Shown: positions 45,233 to 56,990 of the stretch, one piece after another
Layout: each line of letters starts with the position of its first letter
How positions within the stretch are numbered: position 1 is the first letter of the stretch
NCBI GenBank assembly: GCA_039545315.1
Contig: BCIM01000007.1
Coordinates: 274,745 to 338,744 of the forward strand
Length of the DNA stretch: 64,000 nt
Source: Kondoa malvinella
Taxonomy: Eukaryota > Basidiomycota > Agaricostilbomycetes > Agaricostilbales > Kondoaceae
Direction of reading: 5' to 3'
Translations under genes and position numbers: made by a program
The notes under the pieces: model-generated
Database searches by the model: none
Told to the model about the DNA's origin: nothing
The model's input: the letters and a program-made list of their open reading frames with translations, nothing else

Positions 45233-45896
45233 ATGAGCCATCTCCCAAACCCCGCTTTCAACAAGGTAAAAGCTCCTTCTTGACCAGAGCAGTCTTATCT
45301 GACCTTGCTTCCTAAGCCAATCGTCAATCCATAATTTCGCACTTGAATCTGTCCATGGCACGCCCCATGCGATGCTATCGACTACGTACGAGCCGCTCCG
45401 ACCTGGCCAGACTACATCGTAAAAGCCCTCGCTTGGTCAAATGATTCGAAGCTAACTTCTGACTTGACAGACCAGTCAAATCCGCCCCCCGCAAGGATCA
45501 AATGGGCAGAGAGGTTCAAGCTTTGTTTTACGAGGACTCTACAGTTCGCTGAATAGGTTCCAGACGCGGGCAAGTGTCAAGCAGCCGGCTGAACCATTGC
45601 AGTGGAAGACCGCAACGATCAAGGCGGAAATGGAAAAGTAAGCAGCAATACGCTTGATTTTCGTGGACGTGCTGAGGTTGCCGAGTAGCAAAGGCAGCCC
45701 TTATAACAAAGACACGGAATACATGAAGGAATTGCTTACTGCAGAAGAGCACCGCAGAAATCTGGAGAAGTACAAAGAGGTCGTGCAGCATCTCGACCAG
45801 AATGCTGGACGAGCTCAACTTCAGAGACAGCGCGTACTCGCCGAGTGGACACCAAAGGAGCAGATGCGAGGTTGGACAGATCGTCCCTTCTTTTGA
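45233..45896 (+). CDS. Hypothetical charged coiled-coil protein
   Basis: The first exon MSHLPNPAFNK (45233-45265) precedes a larger than usual intron of about 205 nt. Further exons follow with NPPPARIKWAERF, QTRASVKQPAEPLQWKTATI and, from 45654 on, a charged helix (YMKELLTAEEHRRNLEKYKEV), ending GWTDRPFF at 45896. Exon borders in the middle are not all resolved. It runs convergently to TIM14, 75 bp away. I recognise no family. Confidence 0.5.
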
Positions 45897-45971
45897 TGCG
45901 TGCTCGGGGGAGATCCATTTTACTAGAAATCATGCTGTTCTATCTACAAATAATATACTCATTAGTTCATT

Positions 45972-46451
45972 CTACCGCACGACCTTCTCCAATAGATCCT
46001 TCGCCTCGTTAATCCTGCACACAATGAGCCACAGTTCCCACCCAAAGAGACAAGAAACTTACTTTGAAGCCATGTAAGGCGATCCACCTCTGTCTGGATG
46101 ATTCGCCAGCATAATCTTTCTATGCGCATCTTTAACTCTTTTCGGTGTCAACTGCGAGTCTCTGGCAGATTGTCATTATCAGATATTAAAGCAATGCGAA
46201 AATCTCGATAAGACTGACTTGAGACCGAGTATCTGCCCTGCTTCCCTTTTATCCATCTTGCCTTGGAAGCCACCAATATCCCAATGCCCTGATAGCGGTC
46301 CTTGGCCACCACCGCCATTCGCTACTCGCCCTGCAATCATTTGCTGCCAAGGTGATAAGATTGTCCCATTTCTCGCTGCTTGCCTGAGAGAAGTCCGAAC
46401 AAAAGTTCCAGCTGCTAACGCTCCTATCGCGCCTACTATGAGTGTAGCCAT
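45972..46451 (-). CDS. PAM18: Mitochondrial import motor J-protein TIM14/PAM18
   Basis: J-domain co-chaperone of the TIM23 presequence translocase that stimulates mtHsp70. The N-terminus is one membrane span ([18 protein letters not shown]), then a Gly-rich linker, the family motif [18 protein letters not shown], and a short J-domain with HPD ([26 protein letters not shown]). Two introns; the stop is at 45972. At about 120 residues it has the normal family length. Confidence 0.95.
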
Positions 46452-46829
46452 TGACGGTGTAGATGGTGTTTAGTAGACAAGGCGCATGAACTTAGTTTTT
46501 GGCAGTTTGCTTCTCGGATCAAGACCACGTTGTGATTGCGCTCCTGTCCTCGCTTCGACGATATAACGACATCCAACAGAGCAGCAAGACTATCGCAGCC
46601 GCTCGACTCCCCTACACACCTCGTGCTTGACCTCGAGGCACACATTCATAATAACAACAATTGATCGCTTACCCGCTGTTTACTTCTTCTCGGAATCTGC
46701 TCTTTGTACTGCGCATCAAAGGGCGAACACAGGCGCCATACAAGGCCCTGGCAATACTATTCAATTAGGCCGGCCTGCATCAGAATTCTCATTCACACGG
46801 GCCAGCCTCCTCCCCTCTTTGCGCGCAAG

Positions 46830-48198
46830 ATGGACACCATGTCACCTTTTTCACACCAACACGATCCAGACGTCGCTCTATACCAATCAGATCATACGGA
46901 CAATATGCTCTCGCATTCAGCTCAATGGGCTTTAGGCCTAGACAACACTTCCTCCAACGATTACACCTCCATGTCTGCCTATGCTGCTCAACCTCGGAAC
47001 CCACCCTCTTACATTTCCGGAAGTGAACTTCAACCTTCTGCATCAACTTCACCTTCTCGGCATCCTATAACCGCTTCTTTACCTATGCTCAACCCGCCTA
47101 GCAAACGAAACAGAGACGATGAATTACTCGACTCGCCTTCTTTGGACAACGAGACGTTCTTACGACCTTCAGACGTAGAAAGCAACTACACTTACCTCGA
47201 TCCGACTACTTCTTCCTTTGAACCGAAAGAAACTTCACAATCAGACGGAGAGTTTGATTTCTTAGATGATGAAGCTGGTCCAATGGAAGAAGGGGAACAA
47301 GTCTTAAGATTGGATAGTCCTTCTAAAGCAAAAGCAAAGAAAAAGGGGAAAAGTAATGCTGCTGCTGGTGCGGGTTCCGAAGCGAGACAAAAGTTGTTAA
47401 AGGAAGATAGTCCGGACGAGGATGGGAAAGCGAGTGGAAGGAAAAAGATTCAGATTGCTTTTATTGAGGATAAGAGCAGGAGGCATATTACCTTTAGTAA
47501 GAGGAAGGCGGGTATTATGAAAAAGGTGCGTTGGGGTGAAGGATGTTCGGCTTCGGCTGATTGTCATCTCCTCTGCGCACAGGCGTACGAACTGTCAACA
47601 CTCACTGGAACTCAAGTGCTATTGCTGGTGGTGTCTGAAACGGGGACTGTCTTCAGTAAGTAAACTGCTGGTTATGCGCTCTGCGTAGTGCTTAAACCAG
47701 TTCCCGCGAACAGCATACACAACAAGCAAGCTACAACCGCTAGTAGCAGAAGAAGCAGGCAAAGCGTTGATCAGGGAATGTCTCGTAAGCTTCTTTCATC
47801 CGTCTATGCTTCCAAAGCTTTGGATAGACTGACACTCATCCCACAGGACTCGACGGAAGATGACCTTCATACACCTGAACCAAAGCACGGCGGTCACGTC
47901 GCCTTGAAAACCAATGGGAAATCCTCTTCAATAGCTAAACGACCTTCAGCTGGTAATTTACGCGCAAAGAGGTCTGCTGCGAATCTAAGAGCTGCTGCGG
48001 CTGCTCCTCCTGCGTTGCCTGTACCGAATTTACAACATCATCAACAACAGCAGATGGAGGATCATCGGCGACAGCAGAGTACGTTTCCTTTCTCTACTTC
48101 TTCTTCCTGTGTGAAGGGTGCTCATTGTGTGGATAGGCTATTACTTTCCTCAGCAACAAGGAATCTATACCAATACCGGCGAGTATGCCAGGTCATGA
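46830..48198 (+). CDS. MCM1: MADS-box transcription factor, MCM1/SRF type
   Basis: Exons 46830-47525, 47583-47655, 47714-47784, 47847-48078 and 48137-48198 give 1134 nt (377 aa). A polar N-terminal region with acidic and Ser-rich stretches precedes the MADS box (RKKIQIAFIEDKSRRHITFS, then KRKAGIMKKAYELSTLTG), followed directly by the SRF-type extension VLLLVVSETGTVFTYTTSKL. The KR-rich helix and the QVLLLVVSE strand are typical of SRF/MCM1 and not of the MEF2/RLM1 type. The C-terminus is Ala/Gln-rich, with HHQQQQ. Introns cut within the MADS box (after MKK) and just after it. In other fungi this factor controls cell cycle, mating and metabolic genes through partner proteins. Confidence 0.92.
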
Positions 48199-48360
48199 CG
48201 AGTCTCCAGTTGTGGGGGGTTGTATATCGTGGTCTGTTTGTGTCTTGTTCAGACTCTCATTCATATCTGTCTGTGTACGCATAATCATTGTATGATCATA
48301 TTTCAGCCTTGTCATTATTTGTTGCTCTTGATCGCCACTATCGATTTCACCCTTCAAAGA

Positions 48361-49510
48361 TGCTCGACCTTTGCTTAACCTGTTCTTCAGACCCTTACAC
48401 GCAATCAAGCAAATCTGAAAAGCCCAGTAACCCATTCACAACGCCTTGTTGCAGAAGATCGATTTGCTCGACATGTCTATCGCGCAACTCTCGCCTAAGG
48501 GATTATTGCGTCCTTTGTCAGAAGGCTATCGAAGCCACTTCTGTTGAAGGATCTGCTGCTGTGAATAGACAGAAAAGGGAGCAACAATTCGTTCTGGGCG
48601 ATGAGGATGACGAGGACGAGTTACCAAGTTATGAGGAGATACCGGTCAAGCAAGAAGTGGAGGATAACAAGGAAGAAAATGGGATTCATTATATTCAACC
48701 CCTGGATACTTTGCAAGGCATCGCGTTGAGCTATGGTGTATCGGTGCGTTTGCTCTCTTTCTGTGCCGCTTATCGGCTTATGGAAATGAGCTGCGTACAG
48801 GCAAGGACACTAGTACAGCAAAACAAGCTACCACTGGCCATCTTGTCCACCCAGCCATCGCTCTTGCACACAAGAACCTTCTTGATGTTACCTCGTAGGT
48901 CGAACTGCATTCTGCGCAGTCACAGCGCTGATATACTGCCGTTCGTGTCTACAGCTGGATGTAAAGCCTCTGTCTCGCCTACTCCCGTACGTGATGAAGC
49001 AGAAGAGCGTCGCCGGTGAGCATGTTTTTTGCTTTAGCAGACCGCATGTTCATACTATCAATGTAGGCTGCTCGTCCGTCATTTCCAGATGAAGACGAAG
49101 TGCACAGATCCAAAGGTCAGTAGCTCACTGCTCTGCTATACCGATAGCTGAATGGATCGCTGCATGACAGGTTGCAAACTATTACATCGACCAAGTCTTT
49201 GAAGCACGCACAAAGGAAGCTGAATGCGTTCAAGCGAACCGAGCTGCTCGTGGTGAACCTCCTGCTATCGATGAAGTGAACGTCCGAGGTGGTGAATTGG
49301 ACGAGTGAGTGGTCCGCTTTGGCATTTCAGGATTATCTGATGTACCAGCCTCGTGCTCACAGCGCCATTGAAGCTTACAATACCGATCTCGCATGGGAAA
49401 CCAAGGAGAGCAACAAGAAGGGCAAATCATCTGCCAAATTCACAGCGAAGTATCGTGGCATGTCAGAGTTGCAGCAGAACAGCGAGTCTTTGCTTCGAAG
49501 GCGTATTTGA
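48361..49510 (+). CDS. LysM-domain protein with N-terminal zinc-binding motif
   Basis: The N-terminus has Cys pairs CLTC, CCRRSICSTC and CVLC, consistent with a zinc-binding treble-clef or RING-like fold. An acidic region with LPSYEEIP follows, then a LysM core (YIQPLDTLQGIALSYGVS, then ARTLVQQNKLP...SLLHTRTFLMLP). LysM binds N-acetylglucosamine polymers in secreted proteins, but no signal peptide is visible, and this arrangement is known from intracellular fungal LysM proteins. The last exons encode a charged helix (ANYYIDQVFEARTKEAE) and AIEAYNTDLAWETKES, ending at 49510. The AIEAYN junction needs the acceptor after CTCACAG near 49362. The function is unknown. Confidence 0.7.
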
Positions 49511-49591
49511 TTCATGTGTGTAGTCTGTATATAACTTGACCATATCGTTTGTATTCGTAGCATGCCACATTTGTATTCCTTGCATTCATTA

Positions 49592-51930
49592 CTATTTAGC
49601 ATCTGTCATCTCCACATCTACAGACTTGGCATCTTGTTCTGGCGCTGTCTTCTGCGGTTCTCCTTCAACTTTCGCGCCCTCTTTACCTTTCTTACCCTGA
49701 TAGCTGACGGCCTTTCTTTGTGGTCCCCAATTCTCAGCTGGATTCTCTTGGAAGCGCACAATCTTGACGTTCTTCAACAGGGCTTTCTCACTATCAGGAT
49801 GATTCGAAAAATCCGCTTTCATACTGTTCGACCAAAAATTATCCATCAGCCAAAGCTGAGATGAATCAATGGCACGAACGAGGCTTCTTTAGCTAACAAG
49901 ACTCGTGCTGGACTGCCTTCTTTGATGTTGGCCATCTTGACGGGGTGATCGACGATGTAGGAGCGAATGATGTCGTTCAAGACGAAACGAGGAGCATCAG
50001 TCTTGATCCCGCCTGACAGAGCATGTGTAGCTGATGCTTTATATCCGGCGTTCAGCAGTGCATTCCTTGAGAGAAGGTGAGCGAGCGAGAGAAGGACCAG
50101 AGGCTAGAACGGACACGAATACTTTTTGTGAAGGCGCTTGAGATTGCAGGTTGCCCGCTACTTTCGATTGCGTGAAATAGAAAGGATTAGGTAATTCCTG
50201 TGCGAATATCAGCAGTGCGCGACGTCACATTGACGACACGAAAGAGATCACGCACCGCCTGAGCAATAGTACACATGCCCAGAATCCTCGCTTGCGTCTT
50301 GTATTCCGCATCACCACTCTTGACATGGTCAATCATCTTGCCCACAAATTCAGGATCATGTAAAGGTCCAGACCACATGGGTCCGCCAAGCTGATACCTC
50401 CCTCCACATTCATCGCAGTTCTTATCTGTTGGGGGTCCGGAATTGGTATGGTAGTTCAAGAGGATTTGATCGTTTTTCGACTTCTTTTCCGTTACGCGGC
50501 CCATTGGTTGCAGATGAGTGTTTTGACATGAGTGACAGATGTAGACTGTTGCTGTGTTTCTGTTCTCCAGGCCATTGATTAGCTCAGTAGAGCTAATAGA
50601 GGAAGGACGAACGTCATGGCTTTCTTGACTTCTATTGCACCGGTATGCACTCGGACAAAGAGACGGACGTAAAAGTCAATAGAAAGACAGAGTTGAGGTT
50701 TCTGTCAACCGACCGCACATCAACTCGGTATCGAGCAAAACCAAGAACTGGCTGACTATATATCGACCATAACGAGATGCAGAAGTGGAGATTGCGTGAA
50801 GAACTAGTCTCAGAGCCTGTCCGTACGGGCAGCTTTAGATCCGAGCGATCGAAAGTAGCATGATCACGGACACCTTCATGCATCCATTCCGCTTTGAGCG
50901 GTGTTCCTCCATAATTGGAAAAGCTGTGAGCAACATGATTCCTCTTAGCTACCGCAATGCAGCAAAGACGGATGTCGACGCACCACTTTTCTGGATAGTT
51001 TGATCCGGCTAGCACTGCCAAATCGGTACAAGTCACACAAAGCAGACCTTTCACAGTACGGTCAAGCATCAGCTGTGATAACAGCGGGACCCAGACTAAG
51101 CTTACCACCATCAACCACGCTCTGCACAGCAGCATCCAAGAAGGGACTCGCAGTACCATAAGGATCCAAATCAATCACATCAAACTTTGTTCCATCCGTT
51201 CGATGGTTATACATGACTGTAGAACAATCACCTTCGTTCACTCTGATCTTAGAAGGTGTGCTATCGGCTGGTAAAGGTTTAGGTTCTGTTGTGCCATCGA
51301 CGAGGGAATTGAGTGCCAAGTTGGCGCGCATGGAATCTATTGCTGAGCGAGAGAGATCGTTCGCTAGTACCCACCTGTATCGTTGATACGGCCTCAGCTT
51401 GTGTAAGAAGTGCAATCAGGGAGGTACCTGAGAAGAGGTAGTTCGAAAGCATAGCGGATAGAACGAAGGCCTGAAGCTGCGAGCGCTTCAAAGACTGTGA
51501 ACTTGTATGGTTCAGGTGGCTTGGGTGCTGTTACTGCTTCTGGTACTTCCACAGTTGCCTGAAAGCTACATCAGCTTGTCGCGTCAACAAGTTTGCAGGA
51601 ACATACTTCTGCTTCTGGCTGTACTTCTATGGATTGGCCATCTTCGCCCTTTCTCCGCTTGCCATTCCTCTCACCACTTTGCTGTTTGGCAGCTCTCCGA
51701 CTTTGTTTCCTCTCCCAAGCATCCGCCTTTTCTTTCGCAAACACTTCTGACCAAGTCCTAATAGCAACAATACTAATGTCCCTATTAAATTCTTGTATCG
51801 GGTTGACAAAGACGTTTTTCGGCCCTTGCTTGTCCTTTTCAGCACCAGAGGCTGAGTTCTTGGAAGTTGATGCTATTGGAACATAAATTTTGGCCGCGCC
51901 TTCTACGTGAATGCCCATTTCTGTGCTCAT
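49592..51930 (-). CDS. TRM1: tRNA (guanine26-N2)-dimethyltransferase TRM1
   Basis: SAM-dependent enzyme that dimethylates G26 of cytosolic and mitochondrial tRNAs. Conserved landmarks in order are [10 protein letters not shown] and [12 protein letters not shown] at the N-terminus; [11 protein letters not shown]; the catalytic [56 protein letters not shown]; and the C-terminal zinc/CTD region with ICHSCQ and [17 protein letters not shown]. The protein ends in a Lys-rich acidic tail. ATG 51930 is the best supported start; an in-frame upstream extension to 51963 exists. The gene is split by many short introns and is divergent from the MFS gene by 170 bp. Confidence 0.93.
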
Positions 51931-52100
51931 CTTGGGGTATAACAGTCGAGGCTTCACTCGCATGCACTGTTGGAATGCTGGCCTTTATTTCCAAGTCGAC
52001 GGCGTGGGTCAAGAAAGACAAGTTGTTCTGCAACAGCCTGTTTGCTGCCAAAGAGATACCCTAAAGTCTGCTGAGATATCCGTGCTATTGTTGTGATACC

Positions 52101-53951
52101 ATGCCTGCTGCTATGAACGAGCGAGATGCTCTGATGCCAACCCTGCGATTGAAAGCCACACCTCTGCCCAAACTTCAATTGGCCATCTTGACCTATATGA
52201 GGCTAGCAGAGCCAATAGGCTTCATGGTCATCTTTCCTTTTGTCAAGTGGGCTTCTTTATTGCTCCCTTTATCATTCCTGTTTTGAGTACGGACGCACTA
52301 TAGCCAGATGGTCGAAGAGCTGCATATCGCTACGCCAGAGAAAGTAGGATACTATTCTGGCGTCATCGAGTCCGCAAGTCAGATTGTCCTGTCAGCGAAG
52401 GAGCTGCTGCTCACATGCCTTCGGACAGGCTTTTGCGCTTTCGCAATTCCTCGTTATATTACAAGTCTGTCTGCTCGCCTCTGATCCGTGTCATCGCTCA
52501 CGAATGTGCCAGTGGGGAAGACTTTCTGATCGAGTCGGAAGAAGACCAGTACTCTGCATAGGTCTGCTCGGCGTCTTCGTCAGTGTTGCAGCATTTGGTT
52601 TCAGTCAAAGTCTATGGGCTATGATCGCAGCAAGATGTTGTGCTGGTCTACTCAACGGAAATGCTGGAGTCATTAAATCAGCTTTTGCGGAATTGACAGA
52701 CAAGACGAATGAAGGAAGAGCATTTGCAATACTGCCACTATCCTTTGCAGTCGGTAGCGCTATTGGGCTTTTCATCGGTGGTCAATTGGCAAATCCAGCA
52801 GACCGCTTCCCGGCTCTCTTTGGCAAAGTGATTTTCTTCCAGACCTGGCCTTATGTTTTGCCTTGCTTTGTCGCCGCTCTATTCCCACTTTCAGCTGCTA
52901 TTCTTGGTTTCTTCTGTCTTGATGAGGTCAGTGTGAATCCCATCAGAGTGTAATGTACACTTACTTTGAAGCTCCATTTGACAGACGCTTCCATCAAAAG
53001 TAGCCAAATCTCAGGAAGACCTTTTAGCAACAGAAGAAGAATCTCTTCTCCCTCGCACGCAAAAAATCATCGAACCATTACCACCTACAATAATATCACT
53101 TCTCTCCGACCGAAAAGTTCTAGCTGTCCTCCTCAACTATATGATCCTCGCTCTCTTTACAATGGGTCTAAGCGTCATCATCCCTTTGTTCAGCTACACC
53201 AACGCAGCGCACGGTGGATTGGGTTTTAGACCGGATCAGATTGGGGACGTGATGGCTGGTCAAGCTGTTTTAGTGGTACTGTTCCAAAGCGTGGCTTTTG
53301 CGCCGTTGCAGAGCTTATTGGGGACGATTAGTGAGTTTTCTGCTAGTGAGATAAGGGAGAAGCTGATGGGAGAGATAGCGCTCTATCGGGTCATGATCAA
53401 TTTCTATCCTATCGCGATTGTGCTCTTCGCGATTGCGAGCGCTACGACTGGGACCAATGTCGTCTTTGCGCCTTTTATCGGAGCCTTGATTTGTATCTCG
53501 TGCGTCATTATTACCTTTATCGAGCAGCTGGACTGACTTGTCAAAGTATCGGCAACATGGTTTGTAAGTCCGCATGCATGCCTTTATACAACCTTGCCTT
53601 GCACTTACCATGTCATCAGACTCGTGCAACATGCTTACAATCAACGCCGCTGCTCCTACAAAAAACGCACTAGGGACATTGAACGGACTCGCGCAAACTT
53701 GTTCATCCCTGATGCGCGGAATAGCACCATCAGCCGCTTCTTCCCTCTTTGCCTACTCTATTTCGCATCCGCACATATTGAATGGACGCTTGATCTGGGT
53801 CGTCATGGGTTGTTTGACGCTTTTGTAAGTGTTTTTTTCAGTCAACCAAATCTGGTTCGCTGAGACTTTGGTTTGCGATCGGACTAGGAGCTCTGCTTTG
53901 ACTTGGACTTTACCGGATAGTACGCCAGAGTGGAGAGAGCAAAAGAAATAG
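52101..53951 (+). CDS. Major facilitator superfamily transporter
   Basis: Twelve-span MFS carrier. After a polar start (MPAAMNERDALMPTLRLKAT) come the first span (LAEPIGFMVIFPFV), motif A between spans 2 and 3 (WGRLSDRVGRRPVLCIGL), and AARCCAGLLNGNAGV with ELTDKTNEGRAFAI around spans 4 and 5. A central loop (EDLLATEEESLLPRTQ) and a second half with SYTNAAHGGLGF, APTKNALGTLNGLAQ and ARG/APS-like loops follow. The protein fits the drug/H+ or ZRT-like (ZINC-induced facilitator) branch common in fungi; the substrate is not predictable. The last exons end QKK at 53949-53951. Several borders in the 53300-53600 region are approximate. Confidence 0.85.
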
Positions 53952-54953
53952 AGCATCAAGACTCCCAAAGCTGGGTTTAGACGAAGACGAGACAAGCGTG
54001 AGCCACAAATAGGTCGCGAATGATAAAAGGTACTTCTGCTGGCTCGTTTGCTTCGTGAGATGTCTCATTCTTTCTGTGAGCTTTGAAAGCCTACCGCAGA
54101 TTATTCGCAGGAAGAGCTGAAGTGCAAGCTACCAAATACTTTAGTCGCGGAGACTCTTCAAGTTCAAAAGGGGAAGATACAGTACAAGGGTCTGAGAACC
54201 TATCGGAGAGACTACGGGTCTCGATGACCACTGCATTCACACAATAAAATCCCTCGCTTCATCATGAACAATACCAATCTCTGCAGATGCCTCGTCTAGC
54301 AGTACGCTGCAACTTGCGAGCTGTCATCCAGGCCACAGGCTTGGGGTTTGTCTGACTACCGGTATCGGACACTATAAAATAAGCTGCAGTAGACTGGATA
54401 GCAGAGGTATGTCCCGTCGGATGGCGGGATGTCTCTTCACTGCTGCTGTCCCACATACCTTGTAGCTCGCAATAAATCACTTTAAACCCTCCGGACATTA
54501 CCCAAGGTTGCCTTGCATAACCCCTGGGTTAAAAATACCGTGGGACAGGGACGTGCCGACATCCCCGTGGACATGCCCTTGCCCGCCAGCGGAGCAACTG
54601 CCTAGAGCCTTTATCTCAACGACCGTCATCACCTGCACAAATTACAATAGCTGGCATCTGCACAGATAGCCAGCCTGGCTCGGCACACTGCCTGCAAGCA
54701 GCATGTCCTGGACCTACGCGAATATCGTTCAAGAGTGCAGATTATATCAGAGCATGTTCGTTGCCCTCTCCCCTCCCAGCAGCTTGCTTGCCCGCTAAGT
54801 CGCCGTCAACTTCGCTCAGAGATTCTCCCAATTCCGCCTTTTGCCTTTGCTCGCCGCAAGAACAGACAGAGCTGGTCGTCTCTCGCATCGTCCCAGTCCT
54901 CAGGCTATCTCTTCTCGAAGGTCTACCGCGCCGCAACTGTCCAAGCATTCGAC
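53952..54953. other. Gene-poor region containing a repeat
   Basis: About 1 kb without a supported gene. It holds the second copy of the palindromic repeat and an A/T-rich stretch with TAAAAATA around 54530. Confidence 0.4.
54409..54585. mobile_element. Putative small non-autonomous element, copy 2
   Basis: The left end ATGTCCCGTCGGATG and the right end GGACATGCCCTTGCCCG are exact matches to the fragment at 12975-13026. Near the ends GGGATGTC and its complement recur, so the element is partly inverted-repeat. It has no coding capacity. I cannot define terminal repeats or target-site duplications with confidence. Confidence 0.4.
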
Positions 54954-55300
54954 GCATGGGTGCCTACGGTCTCGCTTCCCGCCTAGCCCGACACTTCGAA
55001 GGACCGAGTGTGTCATTCAAGCTCGATCCAGAATTACTCCGATGGACGCCTGATGTCACACCTCGCGATGGCAAAGAAGATCCTCGCCACAAGATATGTC
55101 ACTTGAGTGGCTTTACTCGACGTTCAGGGGATGAGATGCGTCGGAACTTGTTCAAGGCAGTCGTCGAGCAAGTGCGCAACGCCCACCCTTTGTGTACCTA
55201 TCTGGTCCTTATGTCTTCACTGTGCAGCGTAGGTCGACCTGTTTGCCATCTTGAGCTACTGGGGTTGAGGCTGGACTTCGATATGGTGTTATTTGTGTAA
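54954..55300 (+). CDS. Possible hypothetical protein fragment
   Basis: A frame from ATG 54954 (MGAYGLASRLARHFEGPSVS) through KLDPELLRWTPDVT and SGDEMRRNLFKAVVEQ has protein-like composition, and upstream frames (LFSKVYRAATVQAFDAW) look coding too, but I could not join them in phase. The 3' end is uncertain because a donor-like GTGCGC lies near 55172. I recognise no domain. Confidence 0.3.
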
Positions 55301-55628
55301 GCATGCAAACTCTCAATCTGTTAGGGCTGTTCTAATGTGTTTCCGTTAGTGGATGTACACGATGCGTCTCCTCTGTATTTATGGACTATATACATGGAAT
55401 ACCCAGAATATGCTAAGTCGTACGAAACGATAAGGTCTCGATGGTTGTCCCATGTCTCAAGGTAAAGGCATGTATGCGCAGTCTTCCGAGAGCTATGTCT
55501 GTCATATCTATGTGCCATCAGATCACTGCCACAGCTGATTTCGGAGAGTTCTGTTGGAGCAAGACAAAAAGGGTCAGACGCTGACGAAGGCAGAAAAGGC
55601 TGTACTCACGCATCCGCTCTTCGAAAAC
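55301..55628. other. Intergenic region
   Basis: About 330 bp between convergent genes. I see nothing recognisable. Confidence 0.35.
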
Positions 55629-56161
55629 CTAAAGACCCGGACTGATGAAGCCTACTTGGACGCTCGGCTGAATTTGTGCGACCGGCTCTTGTTCTGGTCT
55701 TTGTGGTGGTCTTTGGGGCGAGCTTGGGTCTGACAGCTTGAGATTCTCGCGACTAGAATGGTTGCTGCCTCCGTTGGCTTTCGTCTGACTTTTCTGCAAG
55801 CCCTGTATGTCAGGTCAGCTTCCGCAGCGAGCTGTCCTAAACGATTCGTACTTACCAACTCTTCCTTTAGGCTGTCTTTAATGGCCTGACTGACCCTACC
55901 TTGGTCGGGCTCCTCAAATCCGTCAGCAATACTCCCAGCAGGCGGGAATTTTGCATTGATCTTGTCCGAGCCAAAGTCCTCTCGATTTCCTCCGCTTGCC
56001 AACTCCCACTCGCTCCACAACTTTTGCCTGTATCTCGGAGATGAGATATGGATCTCTACACCGAGATACAACACTTACAATGCTGGTTCTGTGGTGGCTT
56101 TTCTGATGTAATTGCGTCTGTCGGCTTTCGCTTTCTGTACACTGAACAGCATTTCAGTCAT
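55629..56161 (-). CDS. Small hypothetical basic protein
   Basis: Three exons from ATG 56161 (MTEMLFSVQKAKADRRNYIR) through LQKLWSEWELASGG and a Gly/Pro/Asp-rich stretch to a Ser/Pro/Gln-rich tail (QRPPQRPEQEPVAQIQ) ending FISPGL, with the stop at 55629-55631. Donors GTAAGT and acceptors TACAG are strong and frames agree, so the gene (about 145 aa) is likely real. It is divergent from the next small gene with 35 bp between start codons. The function is unknown. Confidence 0.55.
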
Positions 56162-56196
56162 CTTGCTGGTGTTGCTCAAGGAAAGAAAGCAAATTC

Positions 56197-56518
56197 ATGC
56201 GTCTAGCGCCTAATCTTCGGCCCGTCCGCCCCTCCTTCAACGTAAAACATGAACGATTTCTTGACGTCAACTACCTGTACGTCACTTGCGCTGGCATGCG
56301 TGCCCAACTACGAGGCTATTCTGCTATCTATACCGTACAAGACGATCTTCCACAGAAGATCTGTAGATCTCTCGGAAGATCTTGCTCGATCGCTGTCCTA
56401 CATGCGATCCGCTCTTGCGACTGGCTCCCTTTCGTCTTTCGCTTGCGTTTCTTTAGACCCACAACAGGCACTGTATATGTTCAATCCGGCACTCTGCATG
56501 TTGCAAAAGGTCGCCTGA
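56197..56518 (+). CDS. Very small protein, possibly mitochondrial
   Basis: ATG 56197 (MRLAPNLRPVRPSFN) splices over an intron of about 90 nt to TIFHRRSVDLSEDLARSLSY and MFNPALCMLQKVA, stop at 56518, giving about 73 residues. The Arg-rich, acid-free first 20 residues resemble a mitochondrial presequence. An unspliced frame is also open to 56604, so the model is uncertain. I recognise no family. Confidence 0.4.
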
Positions 56519-56990
56519 CTTCCCTGCATCGCGGAAAGGATACAGGGAAAGACGGTCAAGCAATGGATCGGAAGTGTGACCAGTCTCTGAGGTGGACCGG
56601 GTGAGCTGCTCAAACAAGCTGATACATTACAGAATACCTGTACAGCGTTACTAGCACACCTTGTCTACACTTTGCATTCCAAGCTCTCCAAGCTATTATT
56701 GTGCGCCTTCAAGAATGCGTGATCAAACGTATAGCTGCCAGGTCTCATGGCCATATCACTTAAAGAAGCTATAGAGCGGTACGCTCGTGCAGTATATCGA
56801 CCTCAATACGATGTGAAGGATCTGCACAAGAACTGCCAACTTGGTCCGAAACAATTGTCCAGGAGTTGGGAGGGCATAGTCGAACCATGAACGACCAAGG
56901 TTCCGATTGAGGTACCAAAGCAAGGAGAAGAGGACTGATCTGGGCCTATTGAGACATGAGCATGCCTTGTATGAAGCGATCGTAAAGTAC
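56519..56990. other. Intergenic region
   Basis: About 470 bp between the 3' ends of two genes. I see nothing recognisable. Confidence 0.35.

Noticed and set aside
44338..45896. The two small coiled-coil proteins as tandem paralogues
   Set aside because: Both have charged helical tails, but I cannot align them beyond composition, and the exon structures differ.
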